A stretch of 64,000 nucleotides of DNA from Clostridium sp. Marseille-P3244 (GTDB lineage: Bacteria > Bacillota > Clostridia > Lachnospirales > Lachnospiraceae): assembly GCF_900120155.1 (NCBI RefSeq), contig NZ_LT635549.1, positions 62,001-126,000 on the forward strand. The letters are read 5' to 3'. The translations under genes were made by a program, and so were the position numbers. This document shows, piece by piece, positions 18,766 through 27,657 of this stretch (positions are counted from its first letter, which is position 1; each line of letters begins with the position of its first letter). Under the pieces are notes generated by a model, which was not told the origin of the DNA, did not search any database, and saw nothing but the letters and a program-made list of their open reading frames with translations.

Positions 18766-19488
18766 CTAAAACACGGGGCGATGGATGCGGTTCTCACCGA
18801 CTGTCCTCTGTGCGCCTCTGGCATAACGAATCTCCGGATATCCGAACCCGATCAGCATCCCGACATAATGATCTCCGGGGATTTCGAGCATTGCCTTAAT
18901 CTCCGGCATCCGGTCCAGAGCCCCCAGCGGAAACGTCAGCATCACTGCCCCCAGTCCCCGGGAGGCACAGAGCAGTTCAAAATACGTTCCCGCGATCAGC
19001 ACATCCTGCACCGGTTCCCCCTGTCCCGCCGGTGCATGAGGAATCAGCAGGTGAGGCGCGCCGCAAAATAACATATCCGGGCGGACGGTCCCTTCCCAGC
19101 GCTTCATATCTTCATAGGAGGCCCGGTCAAACCCTTCTGGATAGATTCCCTGTCCGGCCAGGCGTTCTGTTTCCTTCCGGACTGTCTGACGGAAACGGGC
19201 CATCTTCTCTTTGTCATCGATCAATGTGAACTCCACCTGCTGCTTATTCCCGCCATTGGGAGCGTTTGCAAGTCGGTGGATCATGTCATCAATTACTTCA
19301 GGAGCAACATTCCGGTCCTGATACCGTCTGCAGGAATGTCTGTTGGCGATCAGTCCATCCAGCATCGGCGCGGCTTCTTTTGTATTTACAGGCGTCAGGC
19401 TGTCCTCCGGCCTGTGCCCGAAAATAGAGACCGCCCCGGTGGGACAAACCGCCAGGCAATGTTCACATTTCCAGCATCCTTTCTTCAA
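18766..19488 (-). pseudogene. Nitroreductase-ferredoxin family protein, N-terminally truncated
   Basis: The protein is a nitroreductase-fold flavoenzyme with a ferredoxin-like head: CWKCEHCLAVCPTG gives one Cys-rich cluster motif, then IANRHSCRRYQDRNV, NGGNKQQVEF and the C-terminal MLTFPLGALD/GFGYPE regions. Intact relatives start with another Cys motif (a two-cluster ferredoxin). Here only half is present, there is no ATG (the frame opens at a TTG) and a TGA lies two codons upstream. I therefore call it 5'-truncated and probably non-functional, although expression from the TTG is not excluded. It is followed directly by the HD-hydrolase remnant. Confidence 0.65.
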
Positions 19489-19590
19489 ATATCAGTCCGA
19501 TGTTTCATTGCTCTGATCTTACCTGTTATACATTCTGAATGCAAGTACGCACTTTTATCTGCCTTAGTCACCTCCCGGTAACCATTCGTT

Positions 19591-20424
19591 TCACTGGCTC
19601 TGTGTCCTCCCGGACGCAGAGCCATGGCGCCGGTTTCCACTGCTGTTTCCGCCGTTCTTTCCACTGTTTCCTTCATTGTCTTCCCCGTTCCATCCATGGC
19701 CGTGGTTCCCGGCATTGTCCTCTTCCGCCATATCTTCTCCGGAACCGGACAGTTCTCGGATCAGCTCCCGGATTTCTCTCATGGTCATGCCCTGCACTTC
19801 TTCCGGCGTTATGTCCGGATCCAAAGCCTGCACTTCCAGAAAGACCCGGTATTTTCCAAGGGAAAGACCGGCTTCATGGGCATTTTCCACATCTTCCATG
19901 GAGGCAGAGTAGCAGCGGGCATTCGCTTCATCCTCCGTGGACGTCTCCAGCTCTGACAGGATCCTGCCGCACTGCGCGTCATTGTTTCCCGCAACCGTGA
20001 TCTCCAGGATCCCGTCCCCGGATATCAGGCCGGAAACCGTCTCGCTTTCCAGGATCTGGGCTACCGCTTCCTCACAGTCCATGAACCGGATGGCCAGAGA
20101 ATCTGCCAGTTCCTGTCCGTCCTCATTGAATCCGATCACTGAGAGCACCCGGTCAAACCGGTTGACCTCCAGTTCCACGGACGGGTTGATATCTATGCTG
20201 ACGGCAGCCGTCGGCGTGAAATAAAGCTTCCATCCCCCGGCACAGACGCAGACCAGCAAAAGACAGACCGCGGCGGCGACAGCAGGCCCGAAATGTTTCC
20301 ACACTTTCCGGCTCTGCTTTTTCCGCATATATTCCAGGAGGTAAGTTTCCGTATGCGCTTTCAGTTCCTCCTCCGCGCGGATCCCTTCCAGCGCTTTCCT
20401 GATCCTGTCATCCATCGTCCTCAC
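19591..20424 (-). CDS. RsgI-like transmembrane anti-sigma factor
   Basis: A membrane protein of 277 aa that probably restrains the sigma factor encoded just upstream, with which it overlaps by 17 nt. A cytoplasmic N-terminus (1 to about 45) is followed by one transmembrane helix (about 48-68). The extracytoplasmic domain begins with VSIDINPSVELEVNRFDRV, the hallmark of RsgI/SigI-system anti-sigma factors in clostridia. The C-terminus (about 225-277) is Gly/Asn/Ser-rich and disordered. A second in-frame ATG three codons later is an alternative start. RsgI proteins often carry carbohydrate-binding sensors; no such domain is visible here, so the signal is unknown. Confidence 0.85.
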   Translation of the reverse strand: MRTMDDRIRKALEGIRAEEELKAHTETYLLEYMRKKQSRKVWKHFGPAVAAAVCLLLVCVCAGGWKLYFTPTAAVSIDINPSVELEVNRFDRVLSVIGFNEDGQELADSLAIRFMDCEEAVAQILESETVSGLISGDGILEITVAGNNDAQCGRILSELETSTEDEANARCYSASMEDVENAHEAGLSLGKYRVFLEVQALDPDITPEEVQGMTMREIRELIRELSGSGEDMAEEDNAGNHGHGWNGEDNEGNSGKNGGNSSGNRRHGSASGRTQSQ

Positions 20425-20893
20425 CTCCCAGCCTTTCTCTCAAAAGACCCTTCGCCCGGGTCAGCAGCGTATAAACAGTATTGGCGTTCTTCCCCAGGAT
20501 CCGCCCGATCTCCGGGGCTGTGTATCCTTCATAATAATGGAGATACACGACATCCTTATATTTCCCCGGCAGCGACAGCACGGCCTCCAGCACCTCCCTG
20601 TCCTCCCCTGTAGGAGCCGCGGCCGGTTCTCTCACCAGTTCCTCCAGAGGGACGGTGCGGCTGCGGAAAAAACTTTTCAGAAGATCCCTGCAGGCATTTA
20701 CCGTGACCCGGATGATCCAGGCCTTCTCATGCTCCTTGCTTTCAAAAGAAACGGAACTTAGGACATACTTCAAAAATACCGTCTGAAATATGTCCTCCGT
20801 ATCCGCGTAGTTTTTCAGATGAATCATACAGATCCTCCGGACTGTGTCCGCATATTGTTCTACAGCCCGGACTGCGTCCGCTTCACTCCGCAT
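20408..20893 (-). CDS. ECF-type RNA polymerase sigma factor
   Basis: A 161-aa group IV sigma factor. Region 2 is seen in VRRICMIHLKNYADTEDIFQ (polymerase and -10 binding) and region 4 in VVYLHYYEGYTAPEIGRIL with the helix-turn-helix GKNANTVYTLLTRAKGLL. A GGGGGAAA ribosome binding site precedes the ATG. The gene is followed, with a 17-nt overlap, by the RsgI-like anti-sigma gene, which implies translational coupling. It is preceded by a small secreted protein gene. No promoter of a type different from sigma-A was identified that would show autoregulation. Confidence 0.92.
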   Translation of the reverse strand: MRSEADAVRAVEQYADTVRRICMIHLKNYADTEDIFQTVFLKYVLSSVSFESKEHEKAWIIRVTVNACRDLLKSFFRSRTVPLEELVREPAAAPTGEDREVLEAVLSLPGKYKDVVYLHYYEGYTAPEIGRILGKNANTVYTLLTRAKGLLRERLGGEDDG

Positions 20894-20943
20894 AGCTCTT
20901 TCCCCCGAAGTCTCTATGGTTCCGTTTCATCTTTCTGTCCTGT

Positions 20944-21306
20944 CTATCTGTTCCGTCCCCCTCGGAATCCCGCATGACACCCGTTCCCCGCATGACGTCC
21001 TGTTCCCTCCTGGCGGCCGACGCAGTTCCCGGTCCCGGCATTTCCCGGCGTATTCCCGGCTCCGGTGTTTCCTGTCCCGGCGTTTCCGGTTCCATAGTTG
21101 TCACAGATCCCATCTCCGTCCTCATCCGTAAAGTTCATCCCGCCTCCCCGGATGCCGTCCGTCAGGGATGTCTCCAGATGATCACAGATCCCGTTTCCGT
21201 CGCTGTCAGTAAAATTCTGTCCGCGTCCGGGAGCCGCCAGCACACCTGTCCCTCCGATACACAATACTGATGCCGCAATCAATGTTCCTGCCAATAATTT
21301 TTTCAT
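20944..21306 (-). CDS. Small secreted protein with two EF-hand-like calcium repeats
   Basis: A 120-aa protein with a clear signal peptide (about 1-25, cleavage near VLAAP). Two repeats, NFTDSDGNGICDHLET and NFTDEDGDGICDNYGTG, have the DxDGDG calcium-loop pattern seen in dockerin or thrombospondin-type-3 repeats. A Gly/Thr/Asn-rich low-complexity region and a His/Gly/Arg-rich tail follow. TGGAGGAA lies 7 nt before the ATG. It is the first gene of a probable three-gene unit with the sigma and anti-sigma factors, so it may be a signal-sensing or regulated envelope component. Its function is unknown. Confidence 0.75.
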   Translation of the reverse strand: MKKLLAGTLIAASVLCIGGTGVLAAPGRGQNFTDSDGNGICDHLETSLTDGIRGGGMNFTDEDGDGICDNYGTGNAGTGNTGAGNTPGNAGTGNCVGRQEGTGRHAGNGCHAGFRGGRNR

Positions 21307-21422
21307 CGTCTGTTTCCTCCATCATATCACAGCGCTTACTTCTGTTACACTCTTAATACGACTGACAGAGGAAAATCCATTCACACTTTTTAAAATTCTT
21401 TTTAATTCTTTCATTATCAACG

Positions 21423-21449
21423 CCGGACCCGCTCTCTTTGCGGATCCGG
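21423..21449. repeat. 10-bp inverted repeat ahead of the uvrA-like gene
   Basis: CCGGACCCGC and GCGGATCCGG form a stem with one G-U pair and a 7-nt loop. The T-run behind it is weak on either strand, so it is not a convincing terminator. Confidence 0.4.
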
Positions 21450-21540
21450 TCTTGTAACTGCCGTTCTCCTGATCTATACTGTAAGCAGTGTCCGGTATAT
21501 GAATCGTGCAGAGAAGGATACAGAAAGAAGGAGAAATCCC

Positions 21541-24018
21541 ATGCCTGACAAAATACTGATCCGCGGCGCGCGGGTCCATAACCTGAAAAATATAAATGTA
21601 GATATCCCCCTGGACCGGATCGTCGGCATTTCCGGTGTCTCCGGTTCCGGCAAATCCTCCCTGGCCCTGGGAGTCCTGTACGCGGAGGGGTCCCGCCGGT
21701 ATCTGGAGGCGCTGTCCACCTACACCAGACGGCGGATGACTCAGGCCGCCAAGGCTGATGTGGACGAAGTCCTGTATGTTCCCGCCGCTCTTGCGCTGCA
21801 CCAGCGTCCGGGCGTCCCCGGCATCCGCAGCACATTCGGCACTGGAACGGAGCTTCTGAACAGCCTGCGGCTGATGTTTTCCCGACTTGCCAGCCACAGA
21901 TGTCCCAACGGGCATTATCATCCTCCCACACTTGCAGTGGCCGCTGAACAGGAACTGGTCTGTCCGGAGTGCGGCGAACATTTCTATGCACCTTCCGCGG
22001 AAGAGCTGGCCTTCAACAGCCAAGGAGCCTGCCGCACCTGCGACGGCACCGGAATCGTCCGTACGGTGGACCGTTCGACTCTTGTCCCGGATGAATCCCT
22101 GACCATCGATGAAGGCGCCGTCATCCCCTGGAAAACGCTCATGTGGTCATTGATGACAGAAGTGTGCCGGGCAATGGGTGTGCGTACCGATGTGCCCTTC
22201 CGCGATCTTACAGACCGGGAAAAAGACATCGTCTACAACGGCCCTGCGGAAAAGAAGCACATTTTCTATAAAGCAAAAAATTCAAACGATGCGGCAGAGC
22301 TGGATTTTACTTATTTTAACGCTGTTTACACCGTGGAAAACGCCCTCTCGAAAGTCAAGGATGAGAAAGGAATGAAGCGGGTCGCAAAATTCCTGAAGGA
22401 AGATCTCTGTCCGGACTGCGGCGGCTCCCGTCTGTCCGAAGCGGCAAGGGCGCCCAGGCTTAAGGGCATCTCCCTGGACGAAGCCTGCAGGATGACTCTG
22501 TCCGACCTGACCGGATGGGTGGCAAAAGTCCCGGATTCTCTGCCCGGGGAAATGCGTCCCATGGCAGAGAGCATCTGCGAATCTTTCCAGACCGGCGCCA
22601 GACGGCTCATTGACCTGGGCCTGGATTATCTGACCCTGGACCGTGCCTCCTCCACCCTCTCCACCGGTGAACGCCAGAGGATGCAGCTCGCCCGGGCCGT
22701 GCGCAACCGCACCACCGGCGTCCTGTATGTGCTGGATGAGCCGTCCATCGGACTCCATCCCTCCAACATCACCGGGCTTACCGGAGTCATGCACGACCTG
22801 ATCGCGGACGGGAATTCTGTCATCCTTGTGGATCACGACACCCAGATCCTCCGGGAATCCGACTGGCTCATTGAGATGGGCCCGGGAGCCGGCTCCGACG
22901 GCGGACTTGTGATCGCGGAAGGAACTGTGGACGAGATCCGAAGAAATCCAGAGTCAAAGATCGGCCCGTTTCTTTCTGAAACAGCGGAGATCCACAGCAG
23001 AGACCGGGCTTTGGCCTCTGAAATGTTTGCCGGCGGAACGGTCCATCTGTCCACCGGCCCGATCCATACCGTAAAGCCTCTGGACGTGGATATCCCGAAA
23101 GGGAAACTGACCGTGGTGGCCGGTGTGTCCGGCTCCGGCAAGACCACGCTGATCCTGGAAAGTCTGGTTTCGGGGCTGGAGGCCTCCATCCAGGGGAAAA
23201 AACTTCCGGACCATGTGCGTTTTGTGGAGGCGGAGGGCATCCGGCAGGTCAAGCTCATTGACGCCACGCCCATCGGCATCAACGTCCGTTCGACTGTGGC
23301 CACCTATGCCAATGTCCACGACGAACTGCGGAAGATCTTCGCCCGGACTCCGGACGCAAAGACGCAGGGATACAAAGCCGGAGATTTCTCCTACAATACC
23401 GGCCGGCTCCGCTGCCCGGTCTGCGACGGGACCGGACAGATCAGCCTGGATGTCCAGTTTCTTCCCGACGTAAATATTCCCTGCCCTCAGTGTCGGGGAT
23501 CCAGATACGGAAAAGAAGCGGGGAAAATAAAATATACCGATAAAAAAGGACACCGCTATTCCCTTCCAGAACTGATGTCCATGGATATCAATCACGCACT
23601 GGAGGCCTGCCAGGATCTCCGTCTCGTCCGCCAGCGTCTGCAGGTCCTTAAGGATCTGGGGCTCGGATATTTGACCCTGGGAGAAGAAACGCCCAGTCTG
23701 TCCGGCGGAGAAGCGCAGCGCCTGAAGCTGGCCAGCGAGCTTGGAAGGACTCAGTCTGATTCCCTGTTCATCTTCGACGAGCCTACCATCGGCCTTCATC
23801 CTCTGGATGTACAGACACTGATCGGCGTTTTTCAGACACTGATCGAAAACGGCGCCACTGTGGTGGTCATCGAGCATGACCTGGATGTCCTCCGGAACGC
23901 GGATTATGTGATCGACATGGGGCCCGGCGGCGGAGAGGCCGGAGGCAGGATCGTAGCCGCGGGAACCCCGGATGAGATCCGGCAGGATCCTTGCAGCATT
24001 ACCGGGAAATATCTGTAA
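21541..24018 (+). CDS. UvrA-like (UvrA2-type) DNA-binding ABC ATPase
   Basis: A 825-aa relative of excinuclease subunit A. It has two ABC ATPase halves: Walker [10 protein letters not shown] (near 32-40) and GVSGSGKTT (near 530), signatures LSTGERQR and LSGGEAQR, and Walker [10 protein letters not shown] and LFIFDEPT. Zinc-binding motifs include [29 protein letters not shown] and CPQCRGS. It is about 110 residues shorter than canonical UvrA (~940 aa). The first Cys pair is degenerate (CPNGH), as in UvrA2-class proteins that often lack the UvrB-binding domain. An in-frame ATG exists at 21499, but AAGGAG sits 7 nt before the ATG at 21541. The role in repair or in drug tolerance is unproven. Confidence 0.85.
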   Translation: MPDKILIRGARVHNLKNINVDIPLDRIVGISGVSGSGKSSLALGVLYAEGSRRYLEALSTYTRRRMTQAAKADVDEVLYVPAALALHQRPGVPGIRSTFGTGTELLNSLRLMFSRLASHRCPNGHYHPPTLAVAAEQELVCPECGEHFYAPSAEELAFNSQGACRTCDGTGIVRTVDRSTLVPDESLTIDEGAVIPWKTLMWSLMTEVCRAMGVRTDVPFRDLTDREKDIVYNGPAEKKHIFYKAKNSNDAAELDFTYFNAVYTVENALSKVKDEKGMKRVAKFLKEDLCPDCGGSRLSEAARAPRLKGISLDEACRMTLSDLTGWVAKVPDSLPGEMRPMAESICESFQTGARRLIDLGLDYLTLDRASSTLSTGERQRMQLARAVRNRTTGVLYVLDEPSIGLHPSNITGLTGVMHDLIADGNSVILVDHDTQILRESDWLIEMGPGAGSDGGLVIAEGTVDEIRRNPESKIGPFLSETAEIHSRDRALASEMFAGGTVHLSTGPIHTVKPLDVDIPKGKLTVVAGVSGSGKTTLILESLVSGLEASIQGKKLPDHVRFVEAEGIRQVKLIDATPIGINVRSTVATYANVHDELRKIFARTPDAKTQGYKAGDFSYNTGRLRCPVCDGTGQISLDVQFLPDVNIPCPQCRGSRYGKEAGKIKYTDKKGHRYSLPELMSMDINHALEACQDLRLVRQRLQVLKDLGLGYLTLGEETPSLSGGEAQRLKLASELGRTQSDSLFIFDEPTIGLHPLDVQTLIGVFQTLIENGATVVVIEHDLDVLRNADYVIDMGPGGGEAGGRIVAAGTPDEIRQDPCSITGKYL

Positions 24019-24063
24019 AAGAGGCATTCAGAATAGACATTCAGAACAGGCAGATAAAATGTG

Positions 24064-24090
24064 GAGCCCGCAAAACGCGGGCTCTATTTC
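24064..24090. terminator. Convergent terminator between the uvrA-like gene and recD2
   Basis: GAGCCCGC (24064-24071) and GCGGGCTC (24077-24084) form a perfect 8-bp stem with a 5-nt loop, followed by TATTT on the plus strand and by CACATTTTAT on the minus strand. It overlaps the recD2 stop codon and can serve both converging genes. Confidence 0.7.
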
Positions 24091-26231
24091 CCGTCCGGCA
24101 GGTTCCCTTCCGAGAGCCTCCCGGCCAGCTTTGTATTCCGGGAAGCTGTCGTCTCATTCCGGACAGCGTAATACAGAGCTTTCTTCTCGCCGATCAGCAC
24201 CAGGATCTTTTTTGCCCTGGTGACCCCGGTGTACAGAAGATTTCTCTGGAGCATGACAAAATGGCTCATGGTAAAGGGCATGACCACAATGGGGTACTCG
24301 CTCCCCTGGGCTTTGTGGATGGTAGTGGCATATGCCAGGGTCAGCTCATCCAGTTCACTGACGTCATAAGGCACTTCCCGCCCGTCAAAGTCCACCCGCA
24401 GTTCCCGGTCCTCCAGATCCACTCTGGAGACCCTTCCGATATCACCGTTGAAGACTTCCTTGTCATAATCGTTGCGGATCTGCATGACTTTATCTCCCAG
24501 CCGGTACTGGGTCCCTCCTCTTTTCAGACAGACGGTGGAAGGGTTCATTGCTTCCTGCAGCACCTGATTCAGGTTCGCCGCGCCGCAGACTCCCCGCTGC
24601 ATGGGCGTCAGCACCTGGATATCCCGCATCGGATCCACATGATAATACCGGGGAAGGTTGACCGTGCAGTATTGTACTACCGTCTCCACCACCTCTTCAT
24701 TGGTCTCCTTTGACGCGAAGAAGAAATCGGCGTCTTTCCCGCCCCGCAGATCAAGGGGCTCACCCCGGTTGATCCGGTGGGCGTTCATGATAATCCTGCT
24801 GCCCTGCGCCTGCCGGAAGATCTTTGTCAGCCGGACCACCGGGATCCTGCCCGAGGCCATAATGTCCTTCAGCACATTCCCCGCTCCGACACTGGGCAGC
24901 TGGTCTGTGTCGCCTACCAGGATCAGGGTCATATGATCCGGAACGGCCTTCAGCAGATTGTACATCAGGATCACGTCGATCATGGAACACTCATCCAGGA
25001 TCAGCACATCGCCTTCCAGCGGATTCTCTTCCTTCTTCTGATATCCTTCCGGCGGCTTGTATTCCAGCAGCCGGTGGATCGTTTTCGCCTCCATGCCGGT
25101 CGCCTCTGACATCCGCTTGGCCGCTCTCCCTGTAGGTGCGGCAAGAAGGATCCGGCATCCGGACATCCGATAGGCGGAAATGATCCCCAGAGTCGTGGTG
25201 GTCTTCCCGGTGCCGGGGCCTCCGGTCAGGACCATAACCTTGGAAGAGACTGCGGTCCGTATGGCTTCCAGCTGTACTTCGTCGTAAGGGATCTCTGTGT
25301 CTGCTCTCACCCTCTTCATCACATTTTCCACATCCGGCCGCACATTGCGGTCCGCGCTGAGGAGCCGGAGCAGGCGTTTTGCGCACCCGGATTCTGAGAA
25401 ATAAAACGGTGGCAGGTAGATGGCCTCCTGATCCTGGATCACATCCTCCGTGCGCAGCATTTCGTCCAGAGTGATCTCCAGCTCCGCCGGTTCTACCTCC
25501 AGAAGCTCCTCTCCTTTCCCGATCAGCTGTTCCCGGAGGGCATAGCAGTGGCCCTCCTCCGACAATTTGTTCAGAGTATAGAGCAGGCCGCTCCTGAGCC
25601 GGACAAACCGTTCCTTTCCGATGCCCAGCTTCTCCGCGATCGTATCCGCCGTCTTAAACCCGATCCCCCAGATATCATCCGCCAGACGGTATGGATTTTC
25701 CCGGACAACCTCAATGCTCTCGCTCCCATAGGTCTTAAAGATCTTTGTGGCATGGGAGGTGCTGACCTCATGGCTCTGGAGAAAAAGCATGATATTCTTG
25801 ATCTCCTTCTGCTCCTGCCAACTCTTCTTGATGCGCTCCACCCGGATCTTCCCGATTCCTTCCACTTCCAGCAGGGCGTCAGGATCCTCCTCTATGACAT
25901 CCAGCGTATCCTTCCCGAATTTCCCAACGATCCGCTTCGCGAACTTGGGCCCCACGCCCTTGATCAGACCAGAGCCCAGATATTTTTCAATTCCATACAC
26001 TGTGGCAGGAAGGGTCTCCTCAAATTTCTCCACCGAAAACTGGCGGCCGTACCTGGCATCCATCTTCCAGACGCCCTCCAGCGACAGTACAGAACCCACA
26101 TGCGTATCCGGCATGACGCCCACCACGGTCACCAGATCATGGTAATCCTTTACCGCAACCTTCAGCACAGAATACCCGTTTTCCTCATTCTGATATGTGA
26201 TCCGCTCCACAACACAGCGCAGACGCTCCAT
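24084..26231 (-). CDS. recD2: RecD2-type ATP-dependent DNA helicase
   Basis: A 5'-3' superfamily 1B DNA helicase of the RecD/TraA class (715 aa, close to the usual ~740). An N-terminal OB-like segment and helix-hairpin-helix region contain GSGLIKGVGPKFAKRIV and LLEVEGIGKIRVERI. The motor shows Walker A LTGGPGTGKTTTT (motif I), DECSMID (motif II), GDTDQLPSVG (motif III) and the C-terminal motif TTIHKAQGSEYPIVV. RecD2 occurs in bacteria without RecBC and acts in replication-fork maintenance and repair. AGGAGGGG lies just before the ATG. It converges with the uvrA-like gene. A purine-rich 90-nt stretch separates it from the upstream membrane protein gene. Confidence 0.92.
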   Translation of the reverse strand: MERLRCVVERITYQNEENGYSVLKVAVKDYHDLVTVVGVMPDTHVGSVLSLEGVWKMDARYGRQFSVEKFEETLPATVYGIEKYLGSGLIKGVGPKFAKRIVGKFGKDTLDVIEEDPDALLEVEGIGKIRVERIKKSWQEQKEIKNIMLFLQSHEVSTSHATKIFKTYGSESIEVVRENPYRLADDIWGIGFKTADTIAEKLGIGKERFVRLRSGLLYTLNKLSEEGHCYALREQLIGKGEELLEVEPAELEITLDEMLRTEDVIQDQEAIYLPPFYFSESGCAKRLLRLLSADRNVRPDVENVMKRVRADTEIPYDEVQLEAIRTAVSSKVMVLTGGPGTGKTTTTLGIISAYRMSGCRILLAAPTGRAAKRMSEATGMEAKTIHRLLEYKPPEGYQKKEENPLEGDVLILDECSMIDVILMYNLLKAVPDHMTLILVGDTDQLPSVGAGNVLKDIMASGRIPVVRLTKIFRQAQGSRIIMNAHRINRGEPLDLRGGKDADFFFASKETNEEVVETVVQYCTVNLPRYYHVDPMRDIQVLTPMQRGVCGAANLNQVLQEAMNPSTVCLKRGGTQYRLGDKVMQIRNDYDKEVFNGDIGRVSRVDLEDRELRVDFDGREVPYDVSELDELTLAYATTIHKAQGSEYPIVVMPFTMSHFVMLQRNLLYTGVTRAKKILVLIGEKKALYYAVRNETTASRNTKLAGRLSEGNLPDGK

Positions 26232-26324
26232 GGCAGGTCCCCTCCTGTTCTTTCTCTGTTCTTTCTCTTTTCTCCCTGTAGTTCCCCTTTTTCTCTGGTG
26301 TTCTCTTATCTCCTGTTCCCGCGG

Positions 26325-27554
26325 TCAGCGGCCTGTTTCATGTCCGGCCAGGCGGGGGATGATTTCTGACAGGTAGTTTCTTAATGACTCTTCATTTAAG
26401 ACAGTACTCTGATCCCGGATATACACTTCCACGTTGCGCAGCCAGAAATTCAGGGAAACCTCCCCGCCTTCCTGCATAAGACAGATCAGGTCTTTCAGAT
26501 ATTCCTGCATCATAAAATCCGGATCCCCGCTTTTGATCCGTTCTTTGTATTTCTCTGTAAAATCACATTCCGGGACCAGATTCCCGACAAAATAGCCCGG
26601 CTCGATCTCCCCGGAGCACCTGATCTGATGCAGCATCAGATACGCATAGTGCAGCACATAAAGCAGTTCGCTTTCCGAGAGTTCTCTCTCCCGGGCCAGC
26701 AGGATCAACTGGGAAAATGCCCCTGTAAGATCCCCTTTCTTTAAAAAAGCCGCAGCGTCATTCAGGATGCTTTCCCTGTAAGAAAAACGGTCTTCAGAAC
26801 GGGAAGCGTGAACTGCCAGAAGCTCCGCCAGACTGCAGTACCGGTCGCTTCCGATATATCTGACGATATTGGATTCCCCGGCGCCCTTCTTCCTGTAAAA
26901 ATGCCACCCGGTCCTGATACAGGGCAGATAGACAAAATATACGCTGTCATTTGCCGCAGTCACCGCAGACAGAACGAACCATCTCAGGCCTTCCGCCGCG
27001 CCCGCGCCTTCTGCAAAGCGGTCCGGGCTTATTTCATCTCCGTCTACGGAACCACCTATATAAACCGTTTTTTCTGAACAGATCTCCCCTTTCGCCCGAA
27101 TATCATCTAAAATGGTAAAATCATCTTTGATCCATCCCAGTTCGATCTTCACATTTAAAACAGGTGAGCTGTGCGGGCTTCTGACAAACACAGCCCTGTC
27201 CTTTACATAGAAAAACGGCAGGGATCTTTCAAATTTATCTCTTTCAGCCTTTTCTTCTTCCTTCTGCTTTTCCTCTTCTTTTTTCCGTTTCTCTTCTTCT
27301 TTTTCCGCCCGGTCCCGTGCATCTTTATTCCGCTGATAAAAATAGACCAGACTTGGGATCGTCAGAGGAAGGGTCAGCTCAATAAATCTGATAAATGCCT
27401 GCTGTCCGTTTAACAGATCTGTGATCGTATCATTGCCGAAATAGATCATAATCAGAACGATAATGTAACTGAATATAAATACAGGGAGAAACATCCGGAT
27501 ACCTCTTTTCCGGAGCAGCCGCAGAAGATCCTTTCCTCTTCTGCCCGGCTCCAT
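26325..27554 (-). CDS. Unknown membrane protein with coiled-coil linker
   Basis: I do not recognise a named family. The 409-aa product has two predicted transmembrane helices (about 20-40 and 52-72) and a highly charged Glu/Lys segment (KEEEKRKKEEEKQ, about 78-110) likely to form a coiled coil. A mixed alpha/beta soluble region follows (FFYVKDRAVFVRSPHSSPVLNV, then a region with WHFYRKKGAGESNIV) and then a helical C-terminal part. The gene precedes recD2 on the minus strand and is divergent from an esterase gene. A sensor or anchoring role would be a guess. Confidence 0.7.
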   Translation of the reverse strand: MEPGRRGKDLLRLLRKRGIRMFLPVFIFSYIIVLIMIYFGNDTITDLLNGQQAFIRFIELTLPLTIPSLVYFYQRNKDARDRAEKEEEKRKKEEEKQKEEEKAERDKFERSLPFFYVKDRAVFVRSPHSSPVLNVKIELGWIKDDFTILDDIRAKGEICSEKTVYIGGSVDGDEISPDRFAEGAGAAEGLRWFVLSAVTAANDSVYFVYLPCIRTGWHFYRKKGAGESNIVRYIGSDRYCSLAELLAVHASRSEDRFSYRESILNDAAAFLKKGDLTGAFSQLILLARERELSESELLYVLHYAYLMLHQIRCSGEIEPGYFVGNLVPECDFTEKYKERIKSGDPDFMMQEYLKDLICLMQEGGEVSLNFWLRNVEVYIRDQSTVLNEESLRNYLSEIIPRLAGHETGR

Positions 27555-27560
27555 TGTCAG

Positions 27561-27616
27561 CGCATTTGATTCGTCTGATCCAATGCGTTTGATTTTACAT
27601 CTGGATATAGTATAAT
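27561..27616 (+). promoter_or_regulatory. Promoter and operator-like inverted repeat for the esterase gene
   Basis: TTGATT (27589-27594), a 16-nt spacer and a perfect TATAAT (27611-27616). Directly upstream is an imperfect 10-bp inverted repeat (27561-27570 and 27578-27587, CGCATTTGAT / ATCCAATGCG). It also overlaps the 5' region of the divergent membrane protein gene, so it could be a shared regulator site. Confidence 0.6.
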
Positions 27617-27657
27617 TTTTATGAAAATAATCGTCAATAAGAAAGAGGGGAATGAAA

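Noticed and set aside
21322-22023. Minus-strand frame of 233 codons overlapping the uvrA-like gene
   Set aside because: It is antisense to clear ATPase motifs and lacks any recognisable domain.
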